Part shown: one piece after another, positions 1 to 6,528 of the stretch
Position numbering within the stretch: position 1 is the first letter of the stretch
Layout of the letters: every line of letters begins with the position of its first letter
DNA from: DASUBV01 sp035763085
GTDB lineage: Bacteria > Actinomycetota > Actinomycetes > Streptosporangiales > Streptosporangiaceae
DNA: 30,013 nucleotides
Direction: 5' to 3'
NCBI GenBank assembly: GCA_035763085.1
Contig: DASUBV010000209.1
Span: forward strand, 1-30,013
Translations under genes and position numbers: made by a program
Notes under the pieces: model-generated
The model's database searches: none
Told to the model about the DNA's origin: nothing
Seen by the model: the letters and a program-made list of their open reading frames with translations, nothing else

Positions 1-966
1 ACCCACCTTGGCCGCAGCGGCGTGCAAGTCAGCAGGATCTGCCTCGGGACGATGAACTTCGGCGCGATCACCGCGCCCGGGGACGCGCACGTGATCATGG
101 ACCGGGCACTGGAGACCGGGATTAACTTCTGGGACACCTCCAATACCTACGGGCGGCCGCGGGCCGAGGGCGTGACCGAGCAGGTCATCGGGGAGTGGTT
201 CCGCGCCGGGCCGGGCCGTCGGGACAAGGTGGTGCTGGCCACCAAGCTGTACGGCGGCAAGGGGGAGTGGCCGAACGACACGCGGCTGTCGGCCGTGCAC
301 ATCCGGCAGGCCTGCGAGGCCTCGCTGCGCCGGCTCGGCACCGACCACATCGACCTGTACCAGATGCACCACGTGGACCGGGAGACGCCGTGGGAGGAGA
401 TCTGGGAGGCGATGAGCGTCCTGCGCGCCCAGGGCAAGGTCATCTACTTCGGCTCGTCCAACTTCGCCGGCTGGCACCTGGCCCGGGCCCAGGAGACAGC
501 CCGGGCCGCGGGCATGCTCGGCCTGGTCAGCGAGCAGTCGCTGTACAACCTGGCGGCCCGGACGGTGGAGCTGGAGGTGCTGCCGGCCTGCCAGGGCTAC
601 GGCCTGGGCGTGCTGCCGTGGAGCCCGCTGCACGGCGGCCTGCTGGGCGGCATCCTGCGCAGGCAGGCCGAGCATGGCCGCCGCGCCGAGGGCCGGGCGG
701 CCGAGGCGCTGCCGCGGCTGCGCGAGCAGGTGGAGGCCTACGAGCAGCTGTGCGCCGACCTCGGCGAGGAGCCGGCCCTGGTGGCGCTGGCGTGGCTGCT
801 GCACCAGCCGGCGGTGACCGCGCCGATCGTCGGACCGCGCACGCTGGGCCAGCTGGATGGTGCTCTTGGCGCATTGCACGTGCATCTGGACAGTGCAGCC
901 CTGGCCCGGCTTGACACCATTTTTCCTGGTCCTGGAGGCGCCGCCCCGGAGGCTTACGCTTGGTGA
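1..966 (+). CDS. Aldo/keto reductase, 5' end cut by the window edge
   Basis: NAD(P)H-dependent oxidoreductase of the aldo/keto reductase superfamily; cytosolic TIM barrel acting on an unknown carbonyl or sugar substrate. The frame is open from base 1: codons before the GTG at 22 read T-H-L-G-R-S-G, continuous with VQVSRICLGTMNFG. This is the usual N-terminal strand of the family, so the true start lies upstream and the GTG is internal. The catalytic tetrad is visible, numbered from base 1: Asp45 in INFWDTSNTYG, Tyr50, Lys82 in VVLATKLYG and His123 in LYQMHH. The C-terminal cofactor segment (APIVGPRTLGQLDGAL) and the ending PGGAAPEAYAW are complete. Tail and length resemble the actinobacterial NADP-dependent aryl-alcohol/potassium-channel-beta-like branch, but substrate cannot be read. 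A hairpin follows about 100 bp downstream. Confidence 0.93.
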   Translation, partial: THLGRSGVQVSRICLGTMNFGAITAPGDAHVIMDRALETGINFWDTSNTYGRPRAEGVTEQVIGEWFRAGPGRRDKVVLATKLYGGKGEWPNDTRLSAVHIRQACEASLRRLGTDHIDLYQMHHVDRETPWEEIWEAMSVLRAQGKVIYFGSSNFAGWHLARAQETARAAGMLGLVSEQSLYNLAARTVELEVLPACQGYGLGVLPWSPLHGGLLGGILRRQAEHGRRAEGRAAEALPRLREQVEAYEQLCADLGEEPALVALAWLLHQPAVTAPIVGPRTLGQLDGALGALHVHLDSAALARLDTIFPGPGGAAPEAYAW

Positions 967-1065
967 GGTACTTTTTTCCGACCTTCTGACGGCCCGGCCA
1001 GCGGGCCGCCGGGCGGGCCGGATCGCGGCCGGGCCGGCGGCGCGGCGGGCGCGCGGAACCCCTGT

Positions 1066-1094
1066 GCCCGCCGGCGTTCCCGGCGCCGGCGGGC
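1066..1094 (+). terminator. Terminator-like hairpin after the aldo/keto reductase
   Basis: GCCCGCCGGCG at 1066-1076 pairs perfectly with CGCCGGCGGGC at 1084-1094 across a 7-base loop (11 bp stem). There is no T-run, as is common in high-G+C actinobacteria. A weaker 7 bp stem (990-996 with 1002-1008) lies just after the stop codon. Confidence 0.5.
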
Positions 1095-1196
1095 GGCCAG
1101 GGCGACTCCGCGGGACGGGTCTCACGGGGTGCCGCGCGGGGGGTGCCCGGGCCCTCCACGCCGGACACGGAGAGTAGTTTGTCCTGATAGATGTGC

Positions 1197-1225
1197 TTGA
1201 CATGACGTTGAGTCATTGTTTAAAT
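1197..1225 (+). promoter_or_regulatory. Sigma70-like promoter with an inverted repeat in the spacer
   Basis: TTGACA (1197-1202) is a perfect -35, followed by a 17-base spacer and TTAAAT (1220-1225), 4/6 to the -10 consensus and notably A+T-rich for this genome. The spacer carries an inverted repeat, ATGAC-N5-GTCAT (1202-1216), placed where a repressor would block polymerase. The nearest downstream gene on this strand is the sigma factor at 1659. Confidence 0.5.
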
Positions 1226-1321
1226 ACTTCGAGTCGGCGGGGCCGCGATGGCCTCGCGCGCAGGCCGGCGGGGTGCTGGAAGCCCCGCAGGCACCCACCA
1301 TCGCCAGTCGAGGAGACTCGT

Positions 1322-1381
1322 ATGGATTGCCTGTGCGGCTTACTGTCGCGGTGGCCCGTGGCTGACGGCTCAGGCCACTGA
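1322..1381 (+). CDS. Possible 19-aa leader peptide with two early cysteines
   Basis: ATG at 1322 is preceded by AGGAG (1311-1315) with a 6-base spacer, which is near ideal. The product reads MDCLCGLLSRWPVADGSGH and stops at 1379-1381. It lies downstream of the promoter at 1197 and 277 bp ahead of the sigma factor start. Cysteine codons at positions 3 and 5 fit a leader that senses cysteine charging, but no attenuator pair of hairpins was identified. The same frame is open back to 1193, so this could also be chance. Conservation in relatives would decide. Confidence 0.27.
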   Translation: MDCLCGLLSRWPVADGSGH

Positions 1382-1570
1382 ATAATCCAGCCTGTCCTGC
1401 GTAACTTACGTGCGCGATCCGGTCGGCGGAACTGACCGGCAGTCATCGCGCTTTCACCGGCACCAGGCGGCCCGTTGGCGAGGGGCCGCAGGACAAGAAG
1501 TGCGCTAGCCCTGATCCCGCATGCGCGGACCCAGGCCGGGTCCGGCTAGACGTGCGCGCGTTGCGCCGCT

Positions 1571-1582
1571 GCAAACGTTTGC
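1571..1582. promoter_or_regulatory. Perfect 12-bp palindrome, LacI/PurR-family operator type
   Basis: GCAAACGTTTGC is a perfect palindrome with the central CG and AAACGTTT core typical of operators bound by LacI-family repressors (PurR, CcpA-like and sugar repressors). It sits 77 bp upstream of the chosen sigma factor start. No LacI-family gene is in the window, so a regulator would act from elsewhere. The binding family is inferred from the sequence type only. Confidence 0.45.
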
Positions 1583-1658
1583 GAAGCAACCGCAACCGGA
1601 TGCGACCACCACCACAGTGGCCCGTCGGGCCACCACAGTGCGGAGGGAAGTCAGGTTT

Positions 1659-2369
1659 ATGACTGTGGCACAGGGTGTCGTCGACCAGACCGACCATACA
1701 CATCATACCGAGCATATCGGACAGATTGACCATCGCGAGTATTTCGAGAACGAGGTGGCCACCTGGGGCGGCCGGCTGTACCCGGCCGCGCTGCGGATGA
1801 CCCGCAACCCCAGTGACGCCGAGGACCTCGTCCAGGAGACGATGACTCGCGCTTATGCCGGGCTGCGCAACTTCACGCCGGGCACGAATGTGCGGGCCTG
1901 GCTGTACCGGATCCTGACCAACACCTTCATCAACAGCTGCCGCAAGCGCGGCCGCGAGCCCGCCCAGACTCTCCGGGCGGAGTTCGAGCAGCTGCTCGAC
2001 ACGCGTGACAGCGTCGCCCAGCCGGCCCGGTCAGCGGAGTCGGAGGCGCTGGACAAGGTGGCGGACTCCGAGGTCATGCAGGCGCTCATGGAGCTCCCCG
2101 AGGGTTTCCGTGCCGCCATCTACCTCGCCGACGTCGAGGGCTATCCCTACCGCGACGTCGCCGAGATGCTGGAGATCCCCATCGGGACGGTCATGTCCCG
2201 GCTGCACCGCGGCCGCAGCAAGCTGCGCAAGCGGCTGGCCGCCTACGCCCCGGCGAACGCCCGGCCCGAGCACGATGCCGTGCCGGCTCAGGCAGACGGG
2301 CCGGATATGGAGCATGCGACCGGGCACGAGCTGGCTCAAGACGGCCAGCCCGGCGGGCTGGCGGCCTAG
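1659..2369 (+). CDS. ECF RNA polymerase sigma factor, SigR/SigH-like, without an adjacent anti-sigma gene
   Basis: Directs RNA polymerase to alternative promoters. In 236 aa, region 2 spans about 38-95 (AALRMTRNPSDAEDLVQET, AWLYRILTNTFIN) and region 4 about 138-194 (GYPYRDVAEMLEIPIGTVMSRLHRGR). The wording is close to Streptomyces SigR and mycobacterial SigH, the thiol-oxidative-stress sigma factors. ATG 1659 is chosen because GGAGGG (1642-1647) sits 11 bases upstream; the frame stays open to 1521, and SigR is known to have N-terminally extended forms. Residues 13-25 hold five histidines (DHTHHTEH then DH). SigR is normally followed by the zinc anti-sigma gene rsrA. Here the next 427 bp hold only hairpins and no HxxxCxxC protein, so this may be a paralogue or be controlled from elsewhere. 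The downstream stem-loops probably end its transcript. Confidence 0.9.
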   Translation: MTVAQGVVDQTDHTHHTEHIGQIDHREYFENEVATWGGRLYPAALRMTRNPSDAEDLVQETMTRAYAGLRNFTPGTNVRAWLYRILTNTFINSCRKRGREPAQTLRAEFEQLLDTRDSVAQPARSAESEALDKVADSEVMQALMELPEGFRAAIYLADVEGYPYRDVAEMLEIPIGTVMSRLHRGRSKLRKRLAAYAPANARPEHDAVPAQADGPDMEHATGHELAQDGQPGGLAA

Positions 2370-2510
2370 CCGCGCCCGCCATGCGCTGCTGCGGCGCGCC
2401 GCCAGAGCGGACCAGCCTGGCCAGTCAGCGGCCCCCGTGCTGCCTGGCCAGCCACGGGCCGGGTGCTGCCCGCCCCGGCCGTCCGCTCCGCTCCGGCTGG
2501 CAGGCAGCCG

Positions 2511-2538
2511 CGGGCGTTCTGCCCCTCCAGAACGCCCG
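2511..2538. terminator. Hairpin 1 of a tandem pair after the sigma factor
   Basis: CGGGCGTTCTG (2511-2521) and CAGAACGCCCG (2528-2538) form a perfect 11-bp stem with a 6-base loop, CCCCTC. It directly abuts a second, larger stem. Confidence 0.6.
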
Positions 2539-2585
2539 GGGTCCCGGGTGCCCTGATTTTCTTCCCCGCGGGCACCCGGGGCCCC
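2538..2585. terminator. Hairpin 2 of the tandem pair, 16-bp stem
   Basis: 2538-2553 pairs with 2570-2585. The core CCCGGGTGCCC/GGGCACCCGGG is perfect, and one G-U pair extends it to 16 bp. The 16-base loop contains the T-rich stretch TGATTTTCTTCC. The 10-mer GCCCCTCCAG overlaps the loop of hairpin 1 (2521-2530) and recurs starting at the 3' foot of hairpin 2 (2581-2590). The remaining bases of the 427-bp gap (2370-2796) show no gene. Confidence 0.55.
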
Positions 2586-2796
2586 TCCAGGCCCCACCCG
2601 GGCGCATGCCCTGGCGCCCGGCGCCCGGCCCGGCGCGTCCGGCCGGCGCGGCCGGCTGACTGCCTTCACCACCCCGGGAGCAGGCAGGCAGCCGGCCGCC
2701 GCCATCAGCCCGGAAACGGGGGAAAAGTCGGCAGCGCACTGAATCAGTTGCCGCGTACGATAATCACGACTCATTTCGTGGCTGGAGATGTGAGAC

Positions 2797-3528
2797 GTGA
2801 CAGATATCGAAAGTCCCGGGCAGGACGGTCTGGCGGCTGCAGCCGTCGGCGACGGCCGGCCGCCGCTGTCGGCGACCGCCCGGACCCGGCACCGGCGGCT
2901 GCATGAGCAGGGCCGCACCCGCCGCGGCGAGCTGGACGCCGTCCTGGCCGCCGGGTTCATCGCCCACCTCGGGCTGCCCGCCGCTGACGGGGTGATGATC
3001 GTCCCGACGGTGTACGGGACCGACGGCACGCACCTGTACCTGCACGGCTCGGTGGCGAGCCAGAGCCTGGCCGCCTCGGCACCGGTGTGCGTGACCATCA
3101 CCCTGGTGGACGGCCTGGTGCTGGCCCGCTCGGTGTTCGAGCACGCGGTGAACTACCGCAGTGCCGTGATCTACGCGGTGCCGCGGATTGTCACCGACCC
3201 GCAGGAGAAGCTCGCCGGGCTGCGCTGCGTGTCCGAGCACGTGGCGCCCGGCCAGTGGGACTACGTCCGCCAGCCGAGCCGCAAGGAACTGGCCGCCACG
3301 CGGCTGCTGGCCTTGTCCCTGGACGAGGCGTCGGTCAAGATCCGGACCGGCCCGCCGGACGACGCTGACAGCCCGGACGCCGAGCTGGGGCTGTGGGCGG
3401 GGGAGGTGCCGCTGGAGTCGCGCTGGGGCCAGCCCGTGCCCGACCCGGCGCTGCCGCCGGGCCAGCCGGTGCCCGGCCACATCCAGGCCATGGCCGGCAA
3501 GGCGGCTTACCCCCTGCCGCCCGGCTAG
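2797..3528 (+). CDS. Pyridoxamine 5'-phosphate oxidase-like FMN-binding split-barrel protein
   Basis: 243 aa. The core (about residues 28-185) matches the flavin-nucleotide-binding, Pyridox_ox_2/NimA-like branch of the PNPOx superfamily: GRTRRGELDAVLAAGFIAHLG, then VPTVYGTDGTHLYLHGSVAS (FMN phosphate-binding strand-turn), VCVTITLVDGLVLARS, HAVNYRSAVIYA, and a C-terminal segment SVKIRTGPPDD. Such proteins bind FMN or F420-type cofactors and reduce small aromatic or nitro compounds, but the natural substrate is usually unknown. GTG 2797 is chosen because GGAG (2784-2787) lies 9 bases upstream; GATAAT at 2759-2764 could be its -10, with no good -35. The gene converges on fabF and shares a terminator hairpin with it. 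Confidence 0.85.
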   Translation: MTDIESPGQDGLAAAAVGDGRPPLSATARTRHRRLHEQGRTRRGELDAVLAAGFIAHLGLPAADGVMIVPTVYGTDGTHLYLHGSVASQSLAASAPVCVTITLVDGLVLARSVFEHAVNYRSAVIYAVPRIVTDPQEKLAGLRCVSEHVAPGQWDYVRQPSRKELAATRLLALSLDEASVKIRTGPPDDADSPDAELGLWAGEVPLESRWGQPVPDPALPPGQPVPGHIQAMAGKAAYPLPPG

Positions 3529-3540
3529 CCCGAGCAGCAG

Positions 3541-3576
3541 CGCGCCCGGGCCGGCGCGATCGCGGGCCCGGGCGCG
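3541..3576. terminator. Bidirectional terminator between convergent genes
   Basis: CGCGCCCGGGCC (3541-3552) pairs perfectly with GGCCCGGGCGCG (3565-3576): a 12-bp stem with a 12-base loop that itself contains GCGATCGC. It sits 12 bp after the stop of the FMN-binding gene and 15 bp after the fabF stop on the other strand, so it can serve both. Confidence 0.7.
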
Positions 3577-3591
3577 TGCGAGGCCGGGGGA

Positions 3592-4842
3592 TCAGGGCGC
3601 GGTGAACGCCAGCGCGACGTTGGCCCCGCCGAACCCGAACGAGTTGTTCAGCACGGCCATCGGGGCCGCGCCGCGGGGCTTGATCTCCTGCGGCTCGGCG
3701 GAGATGGTCAGCCCGGCGTCGTCGTCGGGGTCCTCGAGGTTGATCGTGGGCGGCGCCACCTTGTCCCGCAGGGCGAGGATGGCGGCCACCGACTCGATCG
3801 CGCCGGCCCCGCCGAGCAGGTGCCCGGTCATGGATTTGGTGGAGGACACGACCACGCCGCGGGCGGCCGCGCCGAGGGCCGCGGCGACGGCCTGGGCCTC
3901 GACGACGTCGCCGGCCGGGGTGGAGGTCGCGTGCGCGTTGATGTGCGCGATCTGGCCGGCGTCCACGCCGGCGTCGGCCAGCGCCCGGCCGACCGCGAGC
4001 TTGATCCCGGTGCCGTCCGGCTCGGGCTGGGCGATGTGATGCGCGTCGCTGGAGTAGCCGGCCCCGGCCGCTACCGCGTACACGTTCGCGTTGCGGCGCG
4101 CGGCGTGCTCAGCCGACTCCAGCACCACGATGCCGGCGCCCTCGCCGAGCACGAAGCCGTCCCGGCCCTTGTCGAACGGGCGCGAGGCGCGCTGCGGGTC
4201 GTCGTTGTGCGTCGTGGTCAGCGCCCGCATGGCCGCGAACGCGGCGATGTTCAGCTGGATGATGGCGGCCTCGGTGCCGCCGGCCACCACGACGTCGGCC
4301 CGGCCGGACCGGATCATGTCCGCGGCGTAGGCGATGGCCTCGGCCCCGGAGGCGCACGCGCTCACCGTGGTGTGCGTGCCGGCCTGGGCGCCGAGCTCGA
4401 TGCTGATCCACCCGGCGGAGCCGTTGGGCATCAGCATCGGCACCGTGAACGGCGACAGCCGCTGCCAGCCCTTCTCCTTCAGGGTGTCGTAGGCGTTCAG
4501 CGTCGAGGCCACGCCGCCGATGCCGCTGGAGACCACGACACCGAGCCGCTGCGGGCTCACCTCCGGCTTGCCCGCGTCGGCCCACGCCTCGCGGGCCGCG
4601 ACCAGCGCGAACTGCTCGCAGCGGTCCAGCCGCCTGGCCTGGACCCGGTCCATCAGGGAAGCCGGGTCGGCCGCCGACCACGCGGCGATCCGCGCGGGCA
4701 GGTCGGCTGCCCAGTCATCGGTCAGGGTGGTGACCCCGCTGCGCCCGGCCAGCAGCGACTGCCAGGTGGTGGGGACGTCGGCGCCCACCGGGGTGATCGC
4801 CCCCAGTCCCGTGACGACGACGCGCGTCCGGTCTGTGCCCAC
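3592..4842 (-). CDS. fabF: Beta-ketoacyl-ACP synthase II
   Basis: Condenses malonyl-ACP with acyl-ACP during chain elongation in type II fatty-acid synthesis; cytosolic homodimer. The 416-aa length is normal. Thiolase-fold catalytic residues are all present: Cys163 in TTVSACASGAEAI, His304 in NAHATSTPAGD, Lys336 and His341 in SSTKSMTGHLLGGAG, with the C-terminal NNSFGFGGANVAL loop. GTG at 4842 has GAGGAG about 11 bases upstream (4854-4859). It is the last gene of fasR-fabD-fabH-acpP-fabF, 77 bp after acpP, and ends at a strong hairpin. In Streptomyces I recall a DUF3145 gene next to fabF; here the neighbour is a convergent flavin-binding gene instead. Confidence 0.97.
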   Translation of the reverse strand: MGTDRTRVVVTGLGAITPVGADVPTTWQSLLAGRSGVTTLTDDWAADLPARIAAWSAADPASLMDRVQARRLDRCEQFALVAAREAWADAGKPEVSPQRLGVVVSSGIGGVASTLNAYDTLKEKGWQRLSPFTVPMLMPNGSAGWISIELGAQAGTHTTVSACASGAEAIAYAADMIRSGRADVVVAGGTEAAIIQLNIAAFAAMRALTTTHNDDPQRASRPFDKGRDGFVLGEGAGIVVLESAEHAARRNANVYAVAAGAGYSSDAHHIAQPEPDGTGIKLAVGRALADAGVDAGQIAHINAHATSTPAGDVVEAQAVAAALGAAARGVVVSSTKSMTGHLLGGAGAIESVAAILALRDKVAPPTINLEDPDDDAGLTISAEPQEIKPRGAAPMAVLNNSFGFGGANVALAFTAP

Positions 4843-4919
4843 TGTTGCTGTGCTCCTCTAGTCGGGGATAACGCGGCGCCGGGCCGGGGCCCCGCGCGCC
4901 GCGTCCACTCGTCTCCCGG

Positions 4920-5174
4920 TCAGGCAGATACGGCAGAACGCTTGACGTAGTCGATGACGTCCTGCACGGTCTTCAGGTCCTTGAGCTGGTCGTCGGGGAT
5001 CTCGACGCCGAACTTATCCTGTGCGGCGACGGCGATCTCGACCATCGACAGCGAGTCGATGTCCAGGTCGTCAACGAAGGTCTTCTCCGGCGTGACCTGG
5101 TCGGCCGGCACGCCTGCCACCTCGTCGATGATCTCGCCGAGACCGGTCAGGATCTCCTGCTCCGTCATGGCCAT
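4920..5174 (-). CDS. acpP: Acyl carrier protein
   Basis: 84-aa acidic carrier that holds growing acyl chains on a 4'-phosphopantetheine arm. The attachment serine is Ser41 in the DIDSLSMVE motif (canonical DSL). The four-helix pattern (EQEILTGLGEIIDEVAG, SLSMVEIAVAAQDKFG, VQDVIDYVKRS) is complete. Two ATGs start the frame (MAMTEQE). The first is preferred because AAGGAG (5185-5190) lies 10 bases upstream of it and would be 16 bases from the second. It lies between fabH and fabF with 80 and 77 bp gaps, consistent with cotranscription. Confidence 0.97.
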   Translation of the reverse strand: MAMTEQEILTGLGEIIDEVAGVPADQVTPEKTFVDDLDIDSLSMVEIAVAAQDKFGVEIPDDQLKDLKTVQDVIDYVKRSAVSA

Positions 5175-5254
5175 GAGAGTGGTGCTCCTTTGTTTCGGTG
5201 GGTTACTGCGGGGTGTTCAGTTGTGCTTCCGGCCGGCCCTGCCGGGGCCGGCGG

Positions 5255-6238
5255 TCAGGGTACCCGGATTACCTGCGCGGCATAGCAGATGCCCGCGCCG
5301 AAGCCGATCAGCAGCGCCAGGGATCCGGAGGCGAGCTCACCGCGCTCGATCATCCGGGACAGCGCCAGCGGGATCGACGCCGACGAGGTGTTGCCCGCCG
5401 TCACGATGTCCGTGGCGACGATGGCCTGCGGGGCGCCGAGCTTGCGGGCGATGGCCTCGATGATCCGCAGGTTGGCCTGGTGCGGGATGAACGCGGCCAG
5501 CTCGGTGGGGTCCACGCCTGCCTTGGCGCAGGCCTCCTTCGCGACCGGGTGCAGCGCGGTGGTGGCCCAGCGGAACACCGCCTGGCCCTCCTGGAAGATG
5601 AACGAGTCGCGGTCCTTGATGTAGATCTTGTCGGCCATGTCGCCGGCGCTGCCCCAGGCCACCGGGCCGATGCCGGGCTCCTCGTCGTCGCCGGCCGGGC
5701 CGACCACGGCCGCGCCCGCGCCGTCGGCGAAGATGATGCAGGTGGACCGGTCGGTCCAGTCGATCCACTGGGACAGCTTCTCGGCGCCGACGACCAGGAC
5801 GTGAGTCGCGGTGCCGACCCGCACGGCGTCGGAGGCGGCGGCGATGGCGTAGCAGAACCCGGCGCAGGCGGCGTTCAGGTCATAGGCGCCCGGCGCGACG
5901 ATGCCCAGCCGCCGGGCCACGGTGGCCGCGGTGTTGGGGATCTGCGCCTCGGAGGTGCAGGTGGCCACGATCACCAGGTCGATGTCACCAGGGGACAGGC
6001 CGCTGCCGGCCAGCGCCTTGCCGCCGGCGGCCACGGCCATGTCGGCCACGGTTTCCTCAGGGGCGGCGATCCGGCGGCTGGCGATGCCGACCCGGCTGCG
6101 GATCCACTCGTCATTGGTGTCGACGGTCTGGGCCAGCTCGTCGTTGGTGACCACCCGGGCGGGCTGGTAGCCGCCGAACGCCAGGATCCGCGCCGCCCGG
6201 ATTCCCCCGGTACTGGCTGGGCCTTCGGTGAGTCGCAT
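5255..6238 (-). CDS. fabH: Beta-ketoacyl-ACP synthase III
   Basis: Starts fatty-acid chains by condensing acyl-CoA (in actinobacteria often branched starters) with malonyl-ACP. The 327-aa length is typical. The Cys-His-Asn triad is visible: Cys125 in DLNAACAGFCYA, His253 in FIPHQANLRI and Asn283 in AGNTSSASIP. N-terminal signature TNDEWIRSRVGI is standard. ATG 6238 follows AAAGG about 9 bases upstream. An in-frame TAG at 6281-6283 rules out a longer protein. The 290-bp gap to fabD is wide for this operon and contains a hairpin and an 18-bp tandem repeat, so fabH may have its own promoter. Confidence 0.97.
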   Translation of the reverse strand: MRLTEGPASTGGIRAARILAFGGYQPARVVTNDELAQTVDTNDEWIRSRVGIASRRIAAPEETVADMAVAAGGKALAGSGLSPGDIDLVIVATCTSEAQIPNTAATVARRLGIVAPGAYDLNAACAGFCYAIAAASDAVRVGTATHVLVVGAEKLSQWIDWTDRSTCIIFADGAGAAVVGPAGDDEEPGIGPVAWGSAGDMADKIYIKDRDSFIFQEGQAVFRWATTALHPVAKEACAKAGVDPTELAAFIPHQANLRIIEAIARKLGAPQAIVATDIVTAGNTSSASIPLALSRMIERGELASGSLALLIGFGAGICYAAQVIRVP

Positions 6239-6305
6239 CGCGCTGGTTCTGCCTTTCGTCCGGCGGGCGGGCCGGGCTGGCTACCGGCTTCCGTGCTGAT
6301 CTCGG

Positions 6306-6341
6306 CTGTGGTCGTGCTGCCTGCTGTGGTCGTGCTGCCTG
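6306..6341. repeat. 18-bp tandem repeat, two exact copies
   Basis: Unit CTGTGGTCGTGCTGCCTG at 6306-6323 is repeated exactly at 6324-6341, about 70 bp upstream of the fabH start on the minus strand. A decayed third copy begins at 6342. Confidence 0.8.
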
Positions 6342-6430
6342 CGGTGGTCTTGGCGGCGGTGGTCGGTGTGGCGGTACTGCCCGCCGGGGCGGTCCCGGCG
6401 GGGGCGGCGGGCTGGTAACTGGAGTTGTGG

Positions 6431-6452
6431 CCGGCCGCCGCGCTGCGGCCGG
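6431..6452 (-). terminator. Hairpin between fabD and fabH
   Basis: CCGGCCGC (6431-6438) pairs with GCGGCCGG (6445-6452) over a 6-base loop, about 76 bp after the fabD stop on the minus strand. It could partly end or stabilise fabD mRNA. Confidence 0.35.
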
Positions 6453-6528
6453 GCGGGTACCGGGGGGGGGCTGCCGCGTGCCGTAGGTACCTGGCCGGCG
6501 GCGGGCTAAACCGCCCGGCCCGGCCCGG

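Larger units (their letters stand above)
967..1658. other. 692-bp gene-free region and leader ahead of the sigma factor gene
   Basis: No conserved protein is encoded here on either strand. The left part holds terminator-like hairpins. From 1197 there is a sigma70-like promoter, a 19-codon open frame with a good ribosome binding site (1322-1381), a perfect 12-bp LacI-type palindrome (1571-1582), and a short direct repeat (CCACCACAGTG at 1609-1619 and 1630-1640) just before the sigma factor's ribosome binding site. This would give the sigma gene a leader of roughly 430 nt if the 1197 promoter is the one used. Confidence 0.5.
6239..6528 (-). other. Intergenic spacer between fabD and fabH
   Basis: The 290-bp spacer holds no supported gene. 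It contains an exact 18-bp tandem duplication (6306-6323 and 6324-6341, unit CTGTGGTCGTGCTGCCTG), a terminator-like hairpin (6431-6452) and a run of nine G (6462-6470). The frame in phase with fabH is stopped at 6281-6283. Confidence 0.6.

Noticed and set aside
22..24. GTG as start of the aldo/keto reductase
   Set aside because: The upstream codons T-H-L-G-R-S-G complete the conserved first strand, so the gene runs in from outside the window.
1427..1452. Possible SigR-type promoter (GGAAC with 18-base spacing) ahead of the sigma gene
   Set aside because: The -10 position reads CTT rather than GTT, so autoregulation by a SigR-type site is not supported.
1521..1658. 46-codon N-terminal extension of the sigma factor
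   Set aside because: It contains the LacI-type palindrome, lacks a ribosome binding site and looks non-coding. It is kept only as a possible extended form as known for SigR.
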